From Atherix ibis (lineage: Eukaryota; Arthropoda; Insecta; Diptera; Athericidae): DNA of 64,000 bases. Under the pieces are notes generated by a model. That model was not told where the DNA came from and ran no database searches. It saw only the letters and a list, made by a program, of their open reading frames with translations. The DNA lies in contig CATQJD010000140.1 of NCBI GenBank assembly GCA_958298945.1, forward strand, positions 248,001 through 312,000, given 5' to 3'. A program made the position numbers and the translations under genes. This document shows, piece after piece, positions 11,650 to 24,500 of the stretch (within the stretch, counting starts at the first letter, position 1; each line of letters opens with the position of its first letter).

Positions 11650-14449
11650 ATGAAGTAGTATGTTTAAGAGGAATATGAAGTAGTATGTTTAACAGGAATA
11701 TGAAGTAGTATATTTAAGAGGTATATGAAGTAGTATGTTGAAGAGGAATATGAAGTAGTATGTTTAAGAGGAATATGAAGAAGTATGTTTAAGAGGAATA
11801 TGAAGTAGTATGCTTAAGAGGAATATGAAATAGTGTATTTAAGAGGAATATGAAGTAGTATATTTAAGAGGAATGTGAAGTAGTATGTTTAAGAGGAATA
11901 TGAAGTAGTATGTTTAAGAAGAATATGAAGTAGTATATTTAAGAGGAATATGAAGTAGTATGTTGAAGAGTAATATGAAGTAGTATGTTTAAGAGGAATA
12001 TGAAGTAGTATGTTTAAGAGGTATATGAAGTAGTATGTTTAAGAGGAATATGATGTAGAATGTTTAAGAGGAATATGAAGTAGTATGTTTAAGAGGAATA
12101 TGAAGTAGTGTATTTAAGAGGAATATGAAGTAGTATATTTAAGAGGAATGTGAAGTAGTATGTTTAAGAGGAATATGAAGTAGTATGTTTAAGAGGAATA
12201 TGAAGTAGTATATTTAAGAGGAATATGAAGTAGTATGTTGAAGAGGAATATGAAGTGGTATGTTTAAGAGGAATATGAAGTAGTATGTTTAAGAGGTATA
12301 TGAAGTAGTATGTTTAAGAGGTATATGAAGTAGTATGTTTAAGAGGAATATGAAGTAGTATGTTTAAGTGGAATATGAAATAGTATGTTTAAGAGGAATA
12401 TGAAGTAGTATGTTTAAGAGGAATATGAAGTACTATGTTTAAGAGAAATATGTAGTAGTATATTTAAGAGGAATATGAAGTAGTATGTTTAAGATGAATA
12501 TGAAGTAGTATGTTTAAGAGGAATATGAAGTAGTATATTTAAGAGGAATATGAAGTAGTATATTTAAGAGGAATATGAAGTAGTATATTTAAGAGGAATA
12601 TGAAGTAGTATGTTTAAGAGAAATATGAAGTACTATGTTTAAGAGGAATATGGAAATAGTATGTTTAACAGGAATATGAAGTAGTATGTTTAAGAGGAAT
12701 ATGAAGTAGTATGTTTAAGAGGAATATTAAGTAGTATATTTAAGAGGAATATGAAGTAGTATATTTAAGAGGAATATGCAGTAGTATGTTTAAGAGGAAT
12801 ATGAAGTAGTATTTTTAAGAGGAATATGGAGTAGTATATTTAAGAGGATATGAAGTAGTATATTGAAGAGGAATATGAAGTAGTATGTGTAGGAGGAATA
12901 TGAAGTAGTATGTTTATGAGGAATATGAAGTAGTATGTTTAAGAGGAATATGAAGTAGTATGTTTAAGAGGAATATGAAGTAGTATGTTTAACAGGAATA
13001 TGAAGTAGTATATTTAAGAGGTATATGAAGTAGTATGTTTAAGAGGAATAAGAAGTAGTATGTTTAAGAGGAATATGAAGTAGTATGTTTAAGAGGAATA
13101 TGAAGTAGTATGTTTAAGAGGAATATGAAGTAGTGTATTTAAGAGGAATATGAAGTAGTATATTTAAGAGGAATGTGAAGTAGTATGTTTAAGAGGAATA
13201 TGAAGTAGTATGTTTAAGAGGAATATTAAGTAGTATATTTAAGAGGATTATGAAGTAGTATGTTGAAGAGGAATATAAAGTAGTATGTTTAAGAGGAATA
13301 TGAAGTGGTATGTTTAAGAGGTATATGAAGTAGTATGTTTAAGAGGAATATGATGTAGTATGTTTAAGAGGATTATGAAGTAGTATGTTTAAGAGGAATA
13401 TGAAGTAGTGTATTTAAGAGGAATATGAAGTAGTATATTTAAGAGGAATGTGAAGTAGTATGTTTAAGAGGAATATGAAGTAGTATGTTTAAGAGGAATA
13501 TGAAGTAGTATATTTAAGAGGAATATGAAGTAGTATGTTGAAGAGGAATATAAAGTAGTATGTTTAAGAGATATATGAAGTAGTATGTTTAAGAGGAATA
13601 TGAAGTAGTATGCTTAAGAGGAACATGAAGTAGTATGTTTAAGAGGAATATGAAGCAATATGTTTAAGAGGAATATGCAGTAGTATATTTAAAAGGAATA
13701 TGAAATAGTATATTTAAGAAGAATATGAAGTAGTATGTTTAAGAGGAATATGAAGTAGTATATTTAAGAGAAATATGAAGTAATATGTTTAAGAGGAATA
13801 TGAAGTAGTATGTTTAAGAGAAATATGAAGTACTATGTTTAAGAGGAATATGAAGTAGTATGTTTAACAGGAATATGAAATAGTATATTTAAGAGGAATA
13901 TGAAGTACTATGTTTCAGAGCAATATGAATTGGTATGTTTAAGAGGAATATGAAGTAGTATATTAAAGAGGAATATGAAGATGTATGTTTAAGAGGAATA
14001 TGAAGTAGTATGTTTAAGAGAAATATGAAGTAGTATGTTTAAGAGGAATATGAAGTAGTATGTTTAAGAGGAATATGAAGTAGTATATTTAAGAGGAATA
14101 TGAAGTAGTATATTTAAGAAGAATATGAAGTAGTATGTTTAAGAGGAATATGAAGTAGTATGTTTGAGAGAAATATGAAGTACTATGTTTAAGAGGAATA
14201 TGAAGTAGTACGTTTAAGAGCAATATGAATTGGTATGTTTAAGAGGAATATGAAGAGTATATTTAAGAGGAATATGAAGTATTATGTTTAAGAGGAATAT
14301 GAAGTAGTATGTTTAAGAGGAATATGAAGTAGTATGTTTAAGAAGAATATGAAGTAGTATGTTTAAGAGGAATATGAAGTAGTATATTTAAGAAGAATAT
14401 GAAGTAGTATATTTAAGAAGAATATGAAGTAGTATGTTTAAGAGGAATA
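11650..14449 (+). repeat. 2.8-kb tandem unit, copy 1
   Basis: Anchors recur 2,799 bp downstream (112 monomers minus one base): GAAGAAGTATG 11,781/14,580, TGATGTAGAATG 12,051/14,850, GTTTAAGTGG 12,362/15,161, ATGGAAATAG 12,650/15,449, AGGAGGAATATG 12,891/15,690, GGATTATG near 13,246/16,045, GCTTAAGAGG 13,612/16,411, TTTCAGAGCAATATG 13,913/16,712, GAAGAGTATA 14,252/17,051. The minus-one comes from the 24-bp GAAGAGTA monomer. Confidence 0.87.
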
Positions 14450-17250
14450 TGAAGTAGTATGTTTAAGAGGAATATGAAGTAGTATGTTTAACAGGAATAT
14501 GAAGTAGTATATTTAAGAGGTATATGAAGTAGTATGTTGAAGAGGAATATGAAGTAGTATGTTTAAGAGGAATATGAAGAAGTATGTTTAAGAGGAATAT
14601 GAAGTAGTATGCTTAAGAGGAATATGAAATAGTGTATTTAAGAGGAATATGAAGTAGTATATTTAAGAGGAATGTGAAGTAGTATGTTTAAGAGGAATAT
14701 GAAGTAGTATGTTTAAGAAGAATATGAAGTAGTATATTTAAGAGGAATATGAAGTAGTATGTTGAAGAGTAATATGAAGTAGTATGTTTAAGAGGAATAT
14801 GAAGTAGTATGTTTAAGAGGTATATGAAGTAGTATGTTTAAGAGGAATATGATGTAGAATGTTTAAGAGGAATATGAAGTAGTATGTTTAAGAGGAATAT
14901 GAAGTAGTGTATTTAAGAGGAATATGAAGTAGTATATTTAAGAGGAATGTGAAGTAGTATGTTTAAGAGGAATATGAAGTAGTATGTTTAAGAGGAATAT
15001 GAAGTAGTATATTTAAGAGGAATATGAAGTAGTATGTTGAAGAGGAATATGAAGTGGTATGTTTAAGAGGAATATGAAGTAGTATGTTTAAGAGGTATAT
15101 GAAGTAGTATGTTTAAGAGGTATATGAAGTAGTATGTTTAAGAGGAATATGAAGTAGTATGTTTAAGTGGAATATGAAATAGTATGTTTAAGAGGAATAT
15201 GAAGTAGTATGTTTAAGAGGAATATGAAGTACTATGTTTAAGAGAAATATGTAGTAGTATATTTAAGAGGAATATGAAGTAGTATGTTTAAGATGAATAT
15301 GAAGTAGTATGTTTAAGAGGAATATGAAGTAGTATATTTAAGAGGAATATGAAGTAGTATATTTAAGAGGAATATGAAGTAGTATATTTAAGAGGAATAT
15401 GAAGTAGTATGTTTAAGAGAAATATGAAGTACTATGTTTAAGAGGAATATGGAAATAGTATGTTTAACAGGAATATGAAGTAGTATGTTTAAGAGGAATA
15501 TGAAGTAGTATGTTTAAGAGGAATATTAAGTAGTATATTTAAGAGGAATATGAAGTAGTATATTTAAGAGGAATATGCAGTAGTATGTTTAAGAGGAATA
15601 TGAAGTAGTATTTTTAAGAGGAATATGGAGTAGTATATTTAAGAGGATATGAAGTAGTATATTGAAGAGGAATATGAAGTAGTATGTGTAGGAGGAATAT
15701 GAAGTAGTATGTTTATGAGGAATATGAAGTAGTATGTTTAAGAGGAATATGAAGTAGTATGTTTAAGAGGAATATGAAGTAGTATGTTTAACAGGAATAT
15801 GAAGTAGTATATTTAAGAGGTATATGAAGTAGTATGTTTAAGAGGAATAAGAAGTAGTATGTTTAAGAGGAATATGAAGTAGTATGTTTAAGAGGAATAT
15901 GAAGTAGTATGTTTAAGAGGAATATGAAGTAGTGTATTTAAGAGGAATATGAAGTAGTATATTTAAGAGGAATGTGAAGTAGTATGTTTAAGAGGAATAT
16001 GAAGTAGTATGTTTAAGAGGAATATTAAGTAGTATATTTAAGAGGATTATGAAGTAGTATGTTGAAGAGGAATATAAAGTAGTATGTTTAAGAGGAATAT
16101 GAAGTGGTATGTTTAAGAGGTATATGAAGTAGTATGTTTAAGAGGAATATGATGTAGTATGTTTAAGAGGATTATGAAGTAGTATGTTTAAGAGGAATAT
16201 GAAGTAGTGTATTTAAGAGGAATATGAAGTAGTATATTTAAGAGGAATGTGAAGTAGTATGTTTAAGAGGAATATGAAGTAGTATGTTTAAGAGGAATAT
16301 GAAGTAGTATATTTAAGAGGAATATGAAGTAGTATGTTGAAGAGGAATATAAAGTAGTATGTTTAAGAGATATATGAAGTAGTATGTTTAAGAGGAATAT
16401 GAAGTAGTATGCTTAAGAGGAACATGAAGTAGTATGTTTAAGAGGAATATGAAGCAATATGTTTAAGAGGAATATGCAGTAGTATATTTAAAAGGAATAT
16501 GAAATAGTATATTTAAGAAGAATATGAAGTAGTATGTTTAAGAGGAATATGAAGTAGTATATTTAAGAGAAATATGAAGTAATATGTTTAAGAGGAATAT
16601 GAAGTAGTATGTTTAAGAGAAATATGAAGTACTATGTTTAAGAGGAATATGAAGTAGTATGTTTAACAGGAATATGAAATAGTATATTTAAGAGGAATAT
16701 GAAGTACTATGTTTCAGAGCAATATGAATTGGTATGTTTAAGAGGAATATGAAGTAGTATATTAAAGAGGAATATGAAGATGTATGTTTAAGAGGAATAT
16801 GAAGTAGTATGTTTAAGAGAAATATGAAGTAGTATGTTTAAGAGGAATATGAAGTAGTATGTTTAAGAGGAATATGAAGTAGTATATTTAAGAGGAATAT
16901 GAAGTAGTATATTTAAGAAGAATATGAAGTAGTATGTTTAAGAGGAATATGAAGTAGTATGTTTAAGAGAAATATGAAGTACTATGTTTAAGAGGAATAT
17001 GAAGTAGTACGTTTAAGAGCAATATGAATTGGTATGTTTAAGAGGAATATGAAGAGTATATTTAAGAGGAATATGAAGTATTATGTTTAAGAGGAATATG
17101 AAGTAGTATGTTTAAGAGGAATATGAAGTAGTATGTTTAAGAAGAATATGAAGTAGTATGTTTAAGAGGAATATGAAGTAGTATATTTAAGAAGAATATG
17201 AAGTAGTATATTTAAGAAGAATATGAAGTAGTATGTTTAAGAGGAATATG
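14450..17250 (+). repeat. 2.8-kb tandem unit, copy 2
   Basis: Head to tail with copy 1; the junction lies within consensus monomers at about 14,410-14,460. It matches copy 1 almost base for base in the stretches compared (TTTAAGAG for TTTGAGAG near 16,965 is one of few differences). After about 17,250 the sequence continues as a copy of 11,227 onward. Confidence 0.87.
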
Positions 17251-18121
17251 AAGTAGTATATTTAAGAGGAATATGAAGTAGTATATTTAAGAGGAATATG
17301 AAGTAGTATATTTAAGAGGAATATGAAGTAGTATGTTTAAGAGAAATATGAAGTACTATGTATAAGAGGAATATGGAAATAGTATGTTTAACAGGAATAT
17401 GAAGTAGTATGTTTAAGAGGAATATGAAGTAGTATGTTTAAGAGGAATATTAAGTAGTATATTTAAGAGGAATATGAAGTAGAATATTTAAGAGGAATAT
17501 GAAGTAGTATGTTTAAGAGGAATATGAAGTAGTATGTTTAAGAGGAATATGGAGTAGTATATTTAAGAGGATATGAAGTAGTATGTTGAAGAGGAATATG
17601 AAGTAGTATGTGTAAGAGGAATATGAAGTAGTATGTTTATGAGGAATATGAAGTAGTATGTTTAAGAGGAATATGAAGTAGTGTGTTTAAGAGGAATATG
17701 AAGTAGTATGTTTAACAGGAATATGAAGTAGTATATTTAAGAGGTATATGAAGTAGTATGTTGAAGAGGAATATGAAGTAGTATGTTTAAGAGGAATATG
17801 AAGTAGTATGTTTAAGAGGAATATGAAGTAGTATGCTTAAGAGGAATATGAAGTAGTGTATTTAAGAGGAATATGAAGTAGTATATTTAAGAGGAATGTG
17901 AAGTAGTATGTTTAAGAGGAATATGAAGTAGTATGTTTAAGAGGAATATGAAGTAGTATATTTAAGAGGAATATGAAGTAGTATGTTGAAGAGGAATATA
18001 AAGTAGTATGTTTAAGAGGAATATGAAGTAGTATGTTTAAGAGGTATATGAAGTAGTATGTTTAAGAGGAATATGATGTAGTATGTTTAAGAGGAATATG
18101 AAGTAGTATGTTTAAGAGGAA
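17250..18121 (+). repeat. Copy of 11.23-12.10 kb (offset 6,023)
   Basis: ATGGAAATAG at 11,350 and 17,373 and ATGATGTAG at 12,050 and 18,073 share the offset 6,023. Homology breaks at about 18,110-18,122, where this copy switches to the ATGGAGTAGTTTATTT block also found at 9,576. This is one junction of a roughly 8.55-kb rearrangement period. Confidence 0.75.
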
Positions 18122-20340
18122 TATGGAGTAGTTTATTTAAGAGGAATATGAAATAGTATGTTTAAGAATAATATGAAGTAGTGTGTTTAAGATGAATATG
18201 AAGTAGTATGTTTAAGAGGAATATGAATTGCTATGTTTAAGAGGAATATGAAGTAGTATGTTTAAGAGGAATATGAAGTAGTATATTTAAGAGGAATATG
18301 AAGTAGTATGTTTAAGAGGCATATGAAGTAGTATATTTAAGAGGACTATGAAGTAGTATATTTAAGAAGAATATGAAGTAGTATGTTTAAGAGAAGTATG
18401 AAGTACTATGTTTAAGAGGAATATGAAATAGTATGTTTAAGAGGAATATGACGTAGTATGTTTAAGAGGAATATGAAGTAGTATTTTTAACAGGAATATG
18501 AAGTAGTATATTTAACAGGTGTATGAAGTAGTAAGTTTAAAAGGAATATGAAGTAGTATGTTTAAGAGGAATATGAAGTAGTATGTTTAAGAGGAATATA
18601 AAGTAGTATGTTAAAGAGGAATATGAAGTATAATGTTTAACAGGAATATGAAGTAGTATATTTAAGAGGAATATGAAGTAGTATGTTTAAGAGGAATACG
18701 AAGTAGTATGTTTAAGAGGAATATGAAGTGGTATGTTTAAGAGGAATATGAAGTAGTATTTTTAAGAGGAATATGAAGTAGTATGTTTAAGAGGAATATG
18801 AAGTAGTATGTTTAAGAGGAACATGAAGTTGTATGTTTAAGAGGAATATGAAGTAGTTTATTTAAGAGGAATATGAAATAGTATGTTTAAGAGGAATATG
18901 AAGTAGTATGTTTAAGATGAATATGAAGTAGTATGTTTAAGAGGTATATGAAGTAGTATGTTTAAGAGGAATAAGAAGTAGTATGTTTAAGAGGAACATG
19001 AAGTAGTATGTTTAAGAGGAATATGAAGCAATATGTTTAAGAGGAATATGCAGTAGTATATTTAAAAGGAATATGAAATAGTATGTTTAAGAGGAATATG
19101 AAGTAGTATGTTTAATAGGAATATGAAGTAGTATATTTAAGAGAAATATGAAGTAATATGTTTAAGAGGAATATGAAGTAGTATGTTTAAGAGAAATATG
19201 AAGTACTATGTTTAAGAGGAATATGAAGTAGTATGTTTAACAGGAATATGAAATAGTATATTTAAGAAGAATATGAAGTACTATGTTTAAGAGCAATATG
19301 AATTGGTATGTTTAAGAGGAATATGAAGTAGTATATTTAAGAGGAATATGAAGAAGTATGTTTAAGAGGAATATGAAGTAGTATGTTTAAGAGGAATATG
19401 AAGTAGTATGTTTAAGAGGAATATGAAGTAGTATGTTTAAGAGGAATATGAAGTAGTATATTTAAGAGGAATATGAAGTAGTATATTTAAGAAGAATATG
19501 AAGTAGTATGTTTAAGAGGGATATGAAGTACTATGTTTAAGAGAAATATGAAGTACTATGTTTAAGAGGAATATGAAGTAGTACGTTTAAGAGCAATATG
19601 AATTGGTATGTTTAAGAGGAATATGAAGTAGTATATTTAAGAGGAATATGAAGTATTATGTTTAAGAGGAATATGAAGTAGTATGTTTAAGAGGAATATG
19701 AAGTAGTATGTTTAAGAAGAATATGAAGTAGTATGTTTAAGAGGAATATGAAGTAGTATATTTAAGAAGAATATGAAGTAGTATATTTAAGAAGAATATG
19801 AAGTAGTATGTTTAAGAGGAATATGAAGTAGTATATTTAAGAGGAATAAGAAGTAGTATATTTAAGAGGAATATGAAGTAGTATATTTAAGAGGAATATG
19901 AAGTGGTATGTTTAAGAGAAATATGAAGTACTATGTTTAAGAGGAATATGGAGATAGTATGTTTAACAGGAATATGAAGTAGTATGTTTAAGAGGAATAT
20001 GAAGTAGTATGTTTAAGAGGAATATTAAGTAGTATATTTAAGAGGAATATGAAGTTGTATATTTAAGAGGAATATGAAGTAGTATGTTTAAGAGGAATAT
20101 GAAGTAGTATGTTTAAGAGGAATATGGAGTAGTATATTTAAGAGGATATGAAGTAGTATGTTGAAGAGGAATATGAAGTAGTATGTGTAAGAGGAATATG
20201 AAGTGGTATGTTTATGAGGAATATGAAGTAGTATGTTTAAGAGGAATATGAAGTAGTATGTTTAAGAGGAATATGAAGTAGTATGTTTAACAGGAATATG
20301 AAGTAGTATATTTAAGAGGTATATGAAGTAGTATGTTGAA
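18122..20340 (+). repeat. Copy of the 9.58-11.75-kb segment (offset about 8,547)
   Basis: ATGGAGTAGTTT 9,576/18,123 and ATGACG 9,901/18,448 give offset 8,547; GAAGCAAT 10,475/19,023 gives 8,548, because the T lost at 10,211 is present here; AGGGAT 10,919/19,517 gives 8,598, because two extra monomers (a TATATTT one and a GAAGAAG one) lie near 19,330-19,370. The region 9.58-18.12 kb followed by this segment therefore behaves as an approximately 8.55-kb (342-monomer) tandem unit with internal copy-number changes. Confidence 0.75.
18865..20340 (+). repeat. 1.475-kb tandem unit, copy 1
   Basis: Recurs 1,475 bp downstream (59 monomers): GAAATAGTATG 18,873/20,348, GATGAATATG 18,916/20,391, GAAGCAAT 19,023/20,498, GAGCAATATGAATTGG 19,291/20,766. 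Confidence 0.82.
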
Positions 20341-21765
20341 GAGGAATATGAAATAGTATGTTTAAGAGGAATATGAAGTAGTATGTTTAAGATGAATATG
20401 AAGTAGTATGTTTAAGAGGTATATGAAGTAGTATGTTTAAGAGGAATATGAAGTAGTATGTTTAAGAGGAACATGAAGTAGTATGTTTAAGAGGAATATG
20501 AAGCAATATGTTTAAGAGGAATATGCAGTAGTATATTTAAAAGGAATATGAAATAGTATGTTTAAGAGGAATATGAAGTAGTATGTTTAAGAGGAATATG
20601 AAGTAGTATATTTAAGAGAAATATGAAGTAATATGTTTAAGAGGAATATGAAGTAGTATGTTTAAGAGAAATATGAAGTACTATGTTTAAGAGGAATATG
20701 AAGTAGTATGTTTAACAGGAATATGAAATAGTATATTTAAGAAGAATATGAAGTACTATGTTTAAGAGCAATATGAATTGGTATGTTTAAGAGGAATATG
20801 AAGTAGTATGTTTAAGAGGAATATGAAGTAGTATGTTTAAGAGGAATATGAAGTAGTATGTTTAAGAGGAATATGAAGTAGTATATTTAAGAGGAATATG
20901 AAGTAGTATATTTAAGAAGAATATGAAGTAGTATGTTTAAGAGGGATATGAAGTACTATGTTTAAGAGAAATATGAAGTACTATGTTTAAGAGGAATATG
21001 AAGTAGTACGTTTAAGAGCAATATGAATTGGTATGTTTAAGAGGAATATGAAGTAGTATATTTAAGAGGAATATGAAGTATTATGTTTAAGAGGAATATG
21101 AAGTAGTATGTTTAAGAGGAATATGAAGTAGTATGTTTAAGAAGAATATGAAGTAGTATGTTTAAGAGGAATATGAAGTAGTATATTTAAGAAGAATATG
21201 AAGTAGTATATTTAAGAAGAATATGAAGTAGTATGTTTAAGAGGAATATGAAGTAGTATATTTAAGAGAAATATGAAGTAGTATATTTAAGAGGAATATG
21301 AAGTAGTATATTTAAGAGGAATATGAAGTGGTATGTTTAAGAGCAATATGAAGTACTATGTTTAAGAGGAATATGGAGATAGTATGTTTAACAGGAATAT
21401 GAAGTAGTATGTTTAAGAGGAATATGAAGTAGTATGTTTAAGAGGAATATTAAGTAGTATATTTAAGAGGAATATGAAGTAGTATATTTAAGAGGAATAT
21501 GAAGTAGTATGTTTAAGAGGAATATGAAGTAGTATGTTTAAGAGGAATATGGAGTAGTATATTTAAGAGGATATGAAGTAGTATGTTGAAGAGGAATATG
21601 AAGTAGTATGTGTAAGAGGAATATGAATAGTATGTTTATGAGGAATATGAAGTAGTATGTTTAAGAGGAATATGCAGTAGTATGTTTAAGAGGAATATGA
21701 AGTAGTATGTTTAACAGGAATATGAAGTAGTATATTTAAGAGGTATATGAAGTAGTATGTTGAAG
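20340..21765 (+). repeat. 1.475-kb tandem unit, copy 2 (two monomers shorter)
   Basis: After the AGAGCAATATGAATTGG anchor the offset falls to 1,425 (AGGGAT 19,517/20,942; ATGGAGATAG 19,948/21,373), so the TATATTT/GAAGAAG monomer pair of copy 1 is missing. A private 24-bp monomer (GAATAGTATG for GAAGTAGTATG) sits at about 21,626. Homology continues to about 21,765. Confidence 0.82.
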
Positions 21766-24500
21766 AGGAATATGAAGTAGTATGTTTAAGAGGAATATGA
21801 AGTAGTATGTTTAAGAGGAATATGAAGTAGTATGCTTAAGAGGAATATGAAGTAGTGTATTTAAGAGGAATATGAAGTAGTATATTTAAGAGGAATGTGA
21901 AGTAGTATGTTTAAGAGGAATATGAAGTAGTATGTTTAAGAAGAATATGAAGTAGTATATTTAAGAGGAATATGAAGTAGTATGTTGAAGAGGAATATGA
22001 AGTAGTATGTTTAAGAGGAATATGAAGTAGTATGTTTAAGAGGTATATGAAGTAGTATGTTTAAGAGGAATATGATGTAGTATGTTTAAGAGGAATATGA
22101 AGTAGTATGTTTAAGAGGAATATGAAGTAGTGTATTTAAGAGGAATATGAAGTAGTATATTTAAGAGGAATGTGAAGTAGTATGTTTAAGAGGAATATGA
22201 AGTAGTATGTTTAAGAGGAATATGAAGTAGTATATTTAAGAGGAATATGAAGTAGTATGTTGAAGAGGAATATGAAGTGGTATGTTTAAGAGGAATATGA
22301 AGTAGTATGTTTAAGAGGTATATGAAGTAGTATGTTTAAGAGGTATATGAAGTAGTATGTTTAAGAGGAATATGAAGTAGTATGTTTAAGTGGAATATGA
22401 AATAGTATGTTTAAGAGGAATATGAAGTAGTATGTTTAAGAGGAATATGAAGTACTATGTTTAAGAGGAATATGTAGTAGTATATTTAAGAGGAATATGA
22501 AGTAGTATGTTTAAGATGAATATGAAGTAGTATGTTTAAGAGGAATATGAAGTAGTATATTTAAGAGGAATATGAAGTAGTATATTTAAGAGGAATATGA
22601 AGTAGTATATTTAAGAGGAATATGAAGTAGTATGTTTAAGAGAAATATGAAGTACTATGTTTAAGAGGAATATGGAAATAGTATGTTTAACAGGAATATG
22701 AAGTAGTATGTTTAAGAGGAATATGAAGTAGTATGTTTAAGAGGAATATTAAGTAGTATATTTAAGAGGAATATGAAGTAGTATATTTAAGAGGAATATG
22801 AAGTAGTATGTTTAAGAGGAATATGAAGTAGTATGTTTAAGAGGAATATGGAGTAGTATATTTAAGAGGATATGAAGTAGTATGTTGAAGAGGAATATGA
22901 AGTAGTATGTGTAAGAGGAATATGAAGTAGTATGTTTATGAGGAATATGAAGTAGTATGTTTAAGAGGAATATGAAGTAGTATGTTTAAGAGGAATATGA
23001 AGTAGTATGTTTAACAGGAATATGAAGTAGTATATTTAAGAGGTATATGAAGTAGTATGTTTAAGAGGAATAAGAAGTTGTATGTTTAAGAGAAATATGA
23101 AGTAGTATGTTTAAGAGGAATATGAAGTAGTATGTTTAAGAGGAATATGAAGTAGTGTATTTAAGAGGAATATGAAGTAGTATATTTAAGAGGAATGTGA
23201 AGTAGTATGTTTAAGAGGAATATGAAGTAGTATGTTTAAGAGGAATATGAAGTAGTATATTTAAGAGGAATATGAAGTAGTATGTTGAAGAGGAATATAA
23301 AGTAGTATGTTTAAGAGGAATACGAAGTGGTATGTTTAAGAGGTATATGAAGTAGTATGTTTAAGAAGAATATGATGTAGTATGTTTAAGAGGAATATGA
23401 AGTAGTATGTTTAAGAGGAATATGAAGTAGTGTATTTAAGAGGAATATAAAGTAGTATATTTAAGAGGAATGTGAAGTAGTATGTTTAAGAGGAATATGA
23501 AGTAGTATGTTTAAGAGGAATATGAAGTAGTATATTTAAGAGGAATATGAAGTAGTATGTTGAAGAGGAATATAAAGTAGTATGTTTAAGAGGTATATGA
23601 AGTAGTATGTTTAAGAGGAATATGAAGTAGTATGCTTAAGAGGAACATGAAGTAGTATGTTTAAGAGGAATATGAAGCAATATGTTTAAGAGGAATATGC
23701 AGTAGTATATTTAAAAGGAATATGAAATAGTATATTTAAGAAGAATATGAAGTAGTATGTTTAAGAGGAATATGAAGTAGTATATTTAAGAGAAATATGA
23801 AGTAATATGTTTAAGAGGAATATGAAGTAGTATGTTTAAGAGAAATATGAAGTACTATGTTTAAGAGGAATATGAAGTAGTATGTTTAACAGGAATATGA
23901 AATAGTATATTTAAGAGGAATATGAAGTACTATGTTTAAGAGCAATATGAATTGGTATGTTTAAGAGGAATATGAAGTAGTATATTTAAGAGGAATATGA
24001 AGATGTATGTTTAAGAGGAATATGAAGTAGTATGTTTAAGAGGAATATGAAGTAGTATGTTTAAGAGGAATATGAAGTAGTATGTTTAAGAGGAATATGA
24101 AGTAGTATATTTAAGAGGAATATGAAGTAGTATATTTAAGAAGAATATGAAGTAGTATGTTTAAGAGGAATATGAAGTAGTATGTTTAAGAGAAATATGA
24201 AGCACTATGTTTAAGAGGAATATGAAGTAGTACGTTTAAGAGCAATATGAATTGGTATGTTTAAGAGGAATATGAAGAGTATATTTAAGAGGAATATGAA
24301 GTATTATGTTTAAGAGGAATATGAAGTAGTATGTTTAAGAGGAATATGAAGTAGTATGTTTAAGAAGAATATGAAGTAGTATGTTTAAGAGGAATATGAA
24401 GTAGTATATTTAAGAAGAATATGAAGTAGTATATTTAAGAAGAATATGAAGTAGTATGTTTAAGAGGAATATGAAGTAGTATATTTAAGAGGAATATGAA
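21680..24500 (+). repeat. Third, dispersed copy of the 2.8-kb unit
   Basis: Offset 7,223 from 14,450-17,250: GCTTAAGAGG 14,611/21,834, GTTTAAGTGG 15,161/22,384, ATGGAAATAG 15,449/22,672, GCTTAAGAGGAACATG 16,411/23,634, GAAGAGTATA 17,051/24,274. Shortly after, one monomer is missing and the offset becomes 7,198 (CTATGTATAAG, ATGGAAATAG 17,373/24,571, ATGATGTAG 18,073/25,271). Confidence 0.82.
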